Shown here piece by piece: positions 53,585 through 60,178 of a stretch of DNA of 64,000 nt. Every line of letters begins with the position of its first letter. Within the stretch, counting starts at the first letter, position 1. The stretch is from NCBI RefSeq assembly GCF_001428105.1, contig NZ_LMSJ01000014.1, positions 23,372 through 87,371 of the forward strand. Reading direction: 5' to 3'. The notes beneath the pieces were generated by a model. That model saw nothing but the letters and a program-made list of their open reading frames with translations. It was not told where the DNA came from and did not search any database. Position numbers and translations under genes: made by a program. The DNA is from Paenibacillus sp. Soil766 (GTDB lineage: Bacteria > Bacillota > Bacilli > Paenibacillales > NBRC-103111).

Positions 53585-54712
53585 ATGGCGTATTGGGCAG
53601 CGTTATTTCTCGTTCTGATTGTTGGTTTTGCCGTCGAACTTGTGACGGCCCGCAAATGGAGGCGGTATGTGCTGATCATGCTATTGGCCGGCATCCTTTT
53701 TGCAGGTGTAGTAGCTGGTGACTTTTATCTGCGGACGGTCGATACGGAGGTCTGGTCGGGGCGTGTTACGGACCTAGAACACATAGAAGAGTGGGACGAG
53801 TGGATCCCAGGTAGAGTAGAATGTTCCACGGACGATGATGGGGACAAGAGCTGTACCAAAAAGCCAGGCCACTTCGAGCACCACAGGGCCAAAAACAAGA
53901 TTAAAACCTCGGATAATGGATGGTTTGAGGTGGATAAGTCGATGAACGGAGTGACATAGTTTAATGATCGTTCTCCTAATACGACATCAGAGTTGGCCAA
54001 ATACTATCCATTGGGGACACCTTCGGCCTCCGTACACTTGTATGTGAATAAGGTGAGGAGCTCTTATAGCCTTTTTAAACATACCGATATTGATCTGAAA
54101 GATTACCCCGAACTGCCGGAATACCCAAGCCACGTCTCGGATGTGCTTCATGTCGATCGGATCGTGGGTGATGTACCGAACAAGCCTAGAGCGTTGGCGG
54201 CGTTGGCAGCCTGGAATACCGAGCTTAACAAGGTAGTGCCAGACCCTGAACAACCTGGAGAGATAAAGTCGTGGAAGCAGGTTAATTTGATTTTTGTGAA
54301 TATGGGGATGGATCTGCCGCAAGAATATGGCTACGCCCTCCAGGATAAATGGAAGAACGGCAATAAGAATGATTTCATCGTCAGCTTTAGTCCGGCTTCG
54401 GATGGCTCTATGAAGTGGGTGCACGCTTTCTCATGGAGTGAAGTGGATATGCTTAAGCTTGAAGTGCAGGATTATATGACGGAGCAGGGATATGGCAAAG
54501 ATTTTGTGCCGATCGTGGAACATGTGGCTCAGATGGTGGCGGATCAATTCGTGAGAAAGCAGTTTGCAGACTTTAATTATTTGCAAATTGAGGTCAGTGC
54601 TACATCGATCTATATCATTTGGGGACTGGAGATGTCGCTGCTTGCATGCTACATGTACAAATGCATCAAAATCTTCCTTCAACGTCGAAGGAATATGACA
54701 TTTTATTCATAA
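53585..54712 (+). pseudogene. Membrane protein gene interrupted by an in-frame amber stop
   Basis: A single frame from 53585 to 54712 (375 codons) broken by one TAG at 53957-53959. The first part has two hydrophobic segments (about 3-20 and 28-47) then an extracellular region with VWSGRVTDLEHIEEWDEWIP and a Cys pair; the second continues without shift from FNDRSPNTTSELAKYYPLG, with MKWVHAFSWSEVDMLKLEV and a final hydrophobic segment. It starts 3 bases after the LemA-like gene; similar membrane proteins accompany LemA elsewhere (from memory). Amber readthrough is not supported by anything seen. Confidence 0.7.
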
Positions 54713-54715
54713 GTG

Positions 54716-54756
54716 AAAAGCGTTCTCTCACCGGGTGGTGTGGGAGCGCTTTTTTG
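54716..54756 (+). terminator. Terminator of the LemA-like locus
   Basis: AAAAGCG...CACC pairs with GGTG...CGCTTTT and ends in T6. Confidence 0.8.
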
Positions 54757-54811
54757 AGTATGCTTAGAATAGTCGGGTTGAGTTTTGATTGGAGAGGAGA
54801 GGGAACGCCTA

Positions 54812-55699
54812 ATGGAACTAACGTATTTGAAGACCTTTCGCGAAGTGGCCAAATGGGGAAGCTTCACGCGGGCTGCGGAAACGCTCGGTTATGCCCAGTC
54901 CAGCATTACAGCCCAAATTCAGAAGCTCGAGGAATCCTATGGGGCTATTCTCTTGGAGCGTTTTGGGAGGAGTATGAAATTAACGATGGCTGGAGAAGCG
55001 CTCCTGCAATACGCGAATGAAATCTATAGGTTGCATGAAGAGTCCAAGGAAGTCGTATCCCAGCAATCCAAAGGGACGCTCACGATTGGGACGATAGAGA
55101 CGTTAGCGGCTTTCTACCTACCCCCGTATCTGCAGGCGTATCGTCGCAATTTCCCGGACGTCAACATTGTCATTCAACCAGGGAATGAACCCTTCATTAT
55201 TGAATCGGTAAAAGAAGGCGTTCTGGACATCGGGATCATTCTGGACCCGCCATTTACGGACCCAGAGCTGGAGAGCCGTATGTTGAGAGAAGAACCGCTT
55301 GTCATCATTGCTTGTCCCGATCATAAATTGGCTGGGCACAATGAAATCCACACGGAAGATCTGCAGGATGAATCTCTGATTCTGACTGAGGATGGATGTA
55401 CGTACAGAGCGATGCTGCTCAAAGTATTGAAAGGACAACAGGTAAGTTACAATCTGTCTTACGAATTTGGCAATCTGGAGGCGATTAAGCAGTGCGTAAT
55501 TTACGGTCTTGGCATTGCATTATTGCCCCGAATTGCCGTTGCCGAGGAAATACGCAAAGGCCAGCTTGTGGCGATACCATTCGTTGATCCGGCGTGTAAG
55601 TTCTACACACAATTGATCATTGCTAAGAAAAAATGGAAATCTAAAGCCCATCTAGGCTTTCTAGAGCTGCTCGGTGGCGCCAACTATCGAAATGAATGA
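54812..55699 (+). CDS. LysR-family transcriptional regulator
   Basis: LysR-type regulator (295 residues). N-terminal winged helix-turn-helix FTRAAETLGYAQSSITAQIQ (about 18-37), then a periplasmic-binding-protein-like effector domain (about 90-290). The ATG follows GAGAGGAGAGGG by about 9 bases; the ORF extension to 54785 lacks a site. The rhodanese gene starts 91 bases downstream with a LysR-type box between, so regulation of that gene is likely. Confidence 0.88.
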   Translation: MELTYLKTFREVAKWGSFTRAAETLGYAQSSITAQIQKLEESYGAILLERFGRSMKLTMAGEALLQYANEIYRLHEESKEVVSQQSKGTLTIGTIETLAAFYLPPYLQAYRRNFPDVNIVIQPGNEPFIIESVKEGVLDIGIILDPPFTDPELESRMLREEPLVIIACPDHKLAGHNEIHTEDLQDESLILTEDGCTYRAMLLKVLKGQQVSYNLSYEFGNLEAIKQCVIYGLGIALLPRIAVAEEIRKGQLVAIPFVDPACKFYTQLIIAKKKWKSKAHLGFLELLGGANYRNE

Positions 55700-55702
55700 A
55701 GT

Positions 55703-55719
55703 ATAGTATTAATAACTAT
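55703..55719 (+). promoter_or_regulatory. LysR-type operator candidate
   Basis: ATAGT-ATTAATA-ACTAT is an inverted repeat fitting the T-N11-A LysR box. AACTATCGA occurs here (55714-55722) and at 55682-55690. It lies 71 bases before the rhodanese start. Confidence 0.45.
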
Positions 55720-55790
55720 CGATAACTCCAGTGTTTGGGGCTGTGTTACAGTCATATCAAGAAATCAACAACCCACTGGAGGAAACGCAA

Positions 55791-56228
55791 ATGACTATTC
55801 AAACAACCCAATCGCTCGTACTCGAGACGCCAGCTGCATCACCAGAGCATACACATCAACATTATATGAATAAGCTTTCGGTGGAAACAGACGTTGCGGA
55901 TGTACGTTACGACATGCAGCATGGTTACAATGACTTCCTGCTGATCGATGTTCGCAGCGCAAAAGCCTACGGAGAATGCCATGTTCCCGGTGCGATAAAC
56001 CTGCCTTCCAACCAGATCAGCGCCGAAACGACGGCTTCCTTTTCGAAAGAGCAAACGATCGTCGTCTATTGCTGGGGACCGGCTTGTAATGGCGGCACGA
56101 AAGGAGTAGCTCGTCTCTCGGGTCTCGGTTTTAAGGTAAAAGAGATGCTAGGAGGGATTGAGTACTGGAGAAAGGAAGGCAATGAGGTAGAAGGAACGCT
56201 TGGTCAAGCGGCCCCTTTGATTGGGTGA
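55791..56228 (+). CDS. Single-domain rhodanese-like protein
   Basis: 145-residue rhodanese domain; ATG about 8 bases after TGGAGG. LLIDVRSAKAYGECHVPGAI (about 57-76) is the CH2A-like motif and VVYCWGPACNGGTKGVARL the active loop (Cys about 101, with an unusual second Cys within it). Preceded by a 40-residue Gln/Thr-rich start. Likely controlled by the upstream LysR regulator. Confidence 0.87.
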   Translation: MTIQTTQSLVLETPAASPEHTHQHYMNKLSVETDVADVRYDMQHGYNDFLLIDVRSAKAYGECHVPGAINLPSNQISAETTASFSKEQTIVVYCWGPACNGGTKGVARLSGLGFKVKEMLGGIEYWRKEGNEVEGTLGQAAPLIG

Positions 56229-56260
56229 ATATGGGTGAATATAGGTGAATATAGGTGAAT
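56221..56260. repeat. Tandem repeat, 10-bp unit, four copies
   Basis: ATRGGTGAAT repeated four times without gaps, starting in the last codons of the rhodanese gene and running past its stop. The first copy differs at two positions. Confidence 0.8.
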
Positions 56261-56267
56261 GAAAGGA

Positions 56268-56306
56268 GGCTGTCTCAGAAGTCAATTTAGATATTTTGAA
56301 ACAGCC
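56268..56306. terminator. Inverted repeat after the rhodanese gene, terminator-like
   Basis: GGCTGTCTC and GAAACAGCC (one mismatch) with a 21-base loop. There is no T run. Such GGCTGTCTC hairpins occur in Bacillales both as terminators and at insertion-sequence ends; no transposase is present. Confidence 0.4.
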
Positions 56307-56351
56307 CCGTTGTTCGTTAATGACCGATGAGTAATAAACCGTTTCCCGTAA

Positions 56352-56538
56352 CTAACTGGATTTCCTCCATCTATTTGAAACTGATTTGGCGAATTAGAAA
56401 GATTAAATGTACTTCCTGTAGTTAAATTCCCTCGATTTGCTCGATTCTTCAAATTTCATACAAATTATATGCACTTTTTCCATCTAATCACAAAAATATG
56501 TCAGATTTAAGCAAATTAGCTGTAGTTTATACATCTAA
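56352..56538. repeat. Four-palindrome array B (187 bp)
   Basis: CTAACTGGA/TCCATCTAT (56352), TTAAATGTA/TGTAGTTAA (56403), TTATATGCA/TCCATCTAA (56465), TTAGCTGTA/TACATCTAA (56516); each pair is separated by five bases. Start spacings are 51, 62, 51 and total length 187 bp, exactly as in array A at 19398, although spacer sequences differ. Non-coding. The rest of the 542-base gap (56229-56770) holds the hairpins listed separately and no gene. Confidence 0.85.
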
Positions 56539-56617
56539 AGATGAGTGAGTGGTCACCTTTGTTCGCTCGCCTTACGCGATTCGATTACCCAAGTCTTCTA
56601 AGATTCCCATAGGAACA

Positions 56618-56672
56618 GCCTTCGGTATATTGTTTCCTAGAAAACAATACAGCATGACCGGCAGGCGAAGGC
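56618..56672 (+). promoter_or_regulatory. Nested inverted repeats upstream of the MFS gene
   Basis: TATTGTTT-CCTAGA-AAACAATA (56628-56649) lies inside a wider GCCTTCG/CGAAGGC pair (56618-56624, 56666-56672). It could be a structured leader or an operator of the MFS gene about 100 bases downstream. Confidence 0.4.
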
Positions 56673-56770
56673 AATAAGTAAAGTAAATTGAAATAGCCAA
56701 TAACGCCAGACATAGGTATGATAGTGACAAATGGCATTTCGTTATGTAGTAGGGGGAGGAAGATTAGGAA

Positions 56771-58072
56771 ATGGCTGAAGACAGCGAATGGATTCGAGCA
56801 TATAAGGATTCCCCGGAAAAACAGCAGCGACTCTACCGCACAACCTTACGTACCGTCGTCGTCGCTCAACTATTCGGCGGAGCAGGGCTTGCCGCAGGTG
56901 TGACGGTTGGAGCGCTGCTTGCGCAAGATATGTTAGGGACGGATAGCTTGGCTGGTATCCCTTCTGCTTTGTTGACGCTAGGCAGCGCTTCATCCGCATG
57001 GATAGTTGGACGCCTATCGGGGCGATACGGCCGAAGGCTAGGTTTAACAGCCGGCTTCCTCGCTGGAGGTGTAGGGGCCATGGGCGTCGTATTCGCAGCT
57101 ATAGCGAATAGCCTGCCACTTCTGTTCCTATCGATGTTGATTTACGGCGCAGGAACATCGACGAATCTCCAAGCACGCTATGCAGGAACGGACTTGGCTC
57201 AGCCTAAGCAGCGAGCAAGAGCGATCAGCATAGCCATGGTCTTCACGACGTTCGGTGCGGTTGCAGGACCGAACTTGGTCGGGGTGATGGGGCGATTCGC
57301 GACATCACTCGGCGCGCCAGCGCTGGCGGGGCCATTCATGCTGGCAGCTACGGCTTTTGTGCTGGCGGGCTTGGTGTTGTGGATTTGGCTCCGGCCAGAT
57401 CCCTATCTCGTGGCTAAAGCGATAGCCGAGGCGCAGAAAGCAACGGCCACGCAAGGGGCGGTTTCCGCGAATCCTTCAGTGCCAGCTGGGCGTAACCGGG
57501 GCATTCTCATTGGAACTACGGTGATGGTGTTGACGCAGATTGTCATGGTAGCCATCATGACGATGACGCCAATCCATATGAAGCATCATGGACATGGCTT
57601 AGAGGCAGTCGGCATGGTAATTGGCATCCATGTCGCCGCGATGTTCTTGCCTTCTTTGGTAACAGGTATACTTGTGGACAAATTAGGGCGCATCTTTATG
57701 TCCTGTGCATCGGGGGTTACGCTGCTATTGGCCGGACTGCTTGCCGCATGGGCGCCAGCAGATTCTATGCTCTGGCTAATAGTCGCCTTAGCCTTGCTCG
57801 GACTTGGCTGGAACTTTGGTTTGATCAGCGGTACGGCGCAGATTATTGATGCGACAACACCGGCAACACGTGCGAGAACGCAAGGAACTGTCGATGTCTT
57901 AGTTTCGTTGGCGGGAGCCTCCGGCGGAGCTTTGTCGGGTATGGTTGTTGCGCATTCAAGCTTTGCTTGGCTCTCGTTGGCGGGAGGCTTCCTATCCCTG
58001 TTGTTGATCCCTGTCGTGATTTGGTCACGAAGAGGGAGTGGCCGCGAAGGTGTGTTGAACCCTTTTAAATAA
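56771..58072 (+). CDS. MFS transporter
   Basis: Drug-efflux-type major facilitator (433 residues) with about twelve hydrophobic segments. IVGRLSGRYGRRLGLTAGFL (about 77-96) is the helix 2-3 motif, and IPSALLTLGSASSA precedes it. The proton-coupled substrate is unknown. GGGGGAGG lies upstream of the ATG, with AGGA closer. Monocistronic, followed by a strong terminator. Confidence 0.88.
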   Translation: MAEDSEWIRAYKDSPEKQQRLYRTTLRTVVVAQLFGGAGLAAGVTVGALLAQDMLGTDSLAGIPSALLTLGSASSAWIVGRLSGRYGRRLGLTAGFLAGGVGAMGVVFAAIANSLPLLFLSMLIYGAGTSTNLQARYAGTDLAQPKQRARAISIAMVFTTFGAVAGPNLVGVMGRFATSLGAPALAGPFMLAATAFVLAGLVLWIWLRPDPYLVAKAIAEAQKATATQGAVSANPSVPAGRNRGILIGTTVMVLTQIVMVAIMTMTPIHMKHHGHGLEAVGMVIGIHVAAMFLPSLVTGILVDKLGRIFMSCASGVTLLLAGLLAAWAPADSMLWLIVALALLGLGWNFGLISGTAQIIDATTPATRARTQGTVDVLVSLAGASGGALSGMVVAHSSFAWLSLAGGFLSLLLIPVVIWSRRGSGREGVLNPFK

Positions 58073-58106
58073 TCATTTTTCATAAAAATAAACATATGTT
58101 TTATTC

Positions 58107-58156
58107 AAAAGATGGTTCATTGCTAAGAGGTTAGCGGTGAACCATCTTTTTGTTTT
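58107..58156 (+). terminator. Terminator of the MFS gene
   Basis: AAAAGATGGTTCA and TGAACCATCTTTT form a 13-bp stem with an inner TTGCTAA/TTAGCGG pairing, followed by T-rich sequence. Confidence 0.92.
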
Positions 58157-58280
58157 GTAATAAAATAGGTAATTAGTTGTATGGATGTATTTTCCAATTA
58201 ATAGTATATTCCAATAGATTCAATTAAATGGCATTTTTATACAAAATAATTAGAGGATATTACCATTTCTGTGGAACTTT

Positions 58281-58309
58281 TTAACGTCTTGCTCCGTCTA
58301 CTTTATCAT
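58281..58309 (+). promoter_or_regulatory. Possible promoter of the four-gene transporter operon
   Basis: TTAACG (58281-58286), 17 bases, TATCAT (58304-58309), 36 bases before the first start codon. Confidence 0.4.
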
Positions 58310-58344
58310 ACGTAAAATTTGGAAATGAAAGGGAAACTAACCAT

Positions 58345-59115
58345 ATGGCAAGCTGGTTTCGTAAAAGAAGCACATTAGAGGCTTTTTCTGTCGAAGAAGA
58401 ATCGCTTTCCAACAGCGTCTACTCTCGCATTATCACACCCCATTCACCTGTGTTGACGGTTCGTGATGTACATCGCTCTTTTCAAGTGGGAGGTGGGCAG
58501 TTAGATGTTCTGAAAGGGATTGAGATGGAGCTGAGGCCGCTGCAACTTGTCATGCTCAAAGGGCGATCAGGTTCGGGGAAAACAACACTGCTCAATTTAA
58601 TCGGAGGGCTGGATCTGCCAACGAAGGGGGAGATTGTGTTTCAAGAGCATGCCTTTCACCACAGCAGCGATGATGAGAGGACGTTGATCCGTCGTAAGGA
58701 GATTGGGTTTATATTTCAATCCTATGCGTTAATGCCGTTACTATCTGCTTGGGAAAATGTTGAGTTAGCACTGCGGATGGCAGGCACGCCTCGCTCTCAG
58801 TGGAAAGAGCGGGTACATCATTGTCTTGACCTAGTCGGTCTTGGCAAACGGATGCATCATCGTCCCTATGAGCTTTCCGGTGGTGAACAGCAGCGTGTCG
58901 CGATCGCCAAAGCTATTGCACATAGGCCAGCACTCATATTGGCGGATGAACCGACTGCTGAACTGGATTCTCAGATGGGAGCGCAAATTATGTCGGTTTT
59001 TCGCAACATCATCGCCACAGAGCAAGTCACGATTTGTATGACAACACACGACCCTACAATTTTGGAGGTTGCCGATCATGTTTATGAAATGGTGGACGGA
59101 AGATTCGTCACGTAA
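58345..59115 (+). CDS. ABC transporter ATPase, MacB/LolD-like, first of two
   Basis: ATPase for an FtsX-type transporter (256 residues). A 38-residue N-terminal extension precedes the ABC domain: Walker A GRSGSGKTT near 73, Q-loop FIFQSY, signature LSGGEQQR near 176, Walker B LILADEPTAELD near 197 and H-loop TTHD. AAAGGG precedes the ATG. It overlaps the adaptor gene by 38 bases. The extension is unusual for this family. Confidence 0.88.
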   Translation: MASWFRKRSTLEAFSVEEESLSNSVYSRIITPHSPVLTVRDVHRSFQVGGGQLDVLKGIEMELRPLQLVMLKGRSGSGKTTLLNLIGGLDLPTKGEIVFQEHAFHHSSDDERTLIRRKEIGFIFQSYALMPLLSAWENVELALRMAGTPRSQWKERVHHCLDLVGLGKRMHHRPYELSGGEQQRVAIAKAIAHRPALILADEPTAELDSQMGAQIMSVFRNIIATEQVTICMTTHDPTILEVADHVYEMVDGRFVT

Positions 59116-60178
59116 GTGGATGATGAGGCCGCTAGCAGCACTGCTTTTAAGTTCTACACTCCTTCTTGCTTCGGGGTGCTCACTGTTGCCCAAAGAACAG
59201 GATGAAGAAACGCTTCCGACGATTAATCCACCGAAACTTTCCAAAAAGCCTGAATATCCGGTGAAAACGGAAACCCTTGAGACGAAAGTGAGAGGGAGTG
59301 GACGATTAATGGCCTTGCAAGAGGAGAAATTGTTCTTCTCCGAAGATATGTCTGCCAAACGGATAAGTGCCATACTTGTGAAAAACGGCGACTCCGTTGA
59401 ACAGGGACAGCCGATTGCCGAACTCGACGTATCGGATATAGAGAGCGATTTGAAGCGAAAGAAGCTTCAAACACGCAAGGATGAGCTGACGATGATCGAA
59501 ACACTTCGTAAGGCTGACGAAATGTCACCAGAACAAATTGAGCAGGCGAAGATTGATTTTGAACTGAAACGTGAGGAACTGACGAAGCTTGAATCACAAG
59601 TGGGTAAAGCGAAATTGCTTGCACCGTTCAGCGGGACGATTGTTACCGTAACTGCTAAGAAAGGCGATACCGTGAAGTCTGGAGAATCCGTAGCAACGCT
59701 CGCCGATTTGAAAGAACTAACTGTCGCCGCAAGCATTAGTGCTGATGATGCCAAGAAAGTGGCTGTCGGTATGGAAGTTCAGGTAGATATCAATTCAGCT
59801 GGTCAGCACAAAGGGAAAGTGAAGCTGCTTCCAAATCCGCAAGCTGGGAACAACAATAATAGCGGTGGGTTCCCTGGTCAAGGACAACAAGGGGAGCAGG
59901 ATACGATTGATAATTATTTGGTCGTACAGCTGAATGAGTTTCCCAAAGGGCTGAACCGCGGTACGCCGCTAAGTGTAACAATTATTACCCAAAGAAAAGA
60001 AAACGCCACGACGATTCCTCTGGCGGCACTTCGTTCCTATTCAGGCCGAAATTATGTGCAAGTCATAGATGCCCAAGGAAATAAGAAGGAAGTGGACGTA
60101 GAAATCGGTCAGCAGACATCAACGGATGTGGAAATCATAAAGGGCCTCACAGCCGGACAGAAAGTAGTGGGTCGCTAA
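59078..60178 (+). CDS. Membrane-fusion (HlyD/MacA-like) lipoprotein
   Basis: Extracytoplasmic adaptor (366 residues) of the transporter. The ATG at 59078 is 9 bases after GGAGG, inside the end of the ATPase gene. Signal peptide with lipobox LASGC (Cys about 34) anchors it to the membrane. A lipoyl-like hairpin (about 60-200, with VKNGDSVEQGQPIAEL and the matching AKKGDTVKSGESVATL) flanks a coiled coil (KRKKLQTRKDELTMIE...). An Asn/Gly/Gln-rich linker (NNNNSGGFPGQGQQGEQD) follows near 270. Confidence 0.87.
   Translation: MFMKWWTEDSSRKWMMRPLAALLLSSTLLLASGCSLLPKEQDEETLPTINPPKLSKKPEYPVKTETLETKVRGSGRLMALQEEKLFFSEDMSAKRISAILVKNGDSVEQGQPIAELDVSDIESDLKRKKLQTRKDELTMIETLRKADEMSPEQIEQAKIDFELKREELTKLESQVGKAKLLAPFSGTIVTVTAKKGDTVKSGESVATLADLKELTVAASISADDAKKVAVGMEVQVDINSAGQHKGKVKLLPNPQAGNNNNSGGFPGQGQQGEQDTIDNYLVVQLNEFPKGLNRGTPLSVTIITQRKENATTIPLAALRSYSGRNYVQVIDAQGNKKEVDVEIGQQTSTDVEIIKGLTAGQKVVGR

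Noticed and set aside
53957-53959. TAG as a pyrrolysine codon
   Set aside because: No pyrrolysine genes or methylamine-type context; a nonsense mutation next to another lesion is simpler.
56268-56306. Insertion-sequence end (GGCTGTCTC)
   Set aside because: No partner end, target duplication or transposase nearby; a terminator hairpin is as likely.
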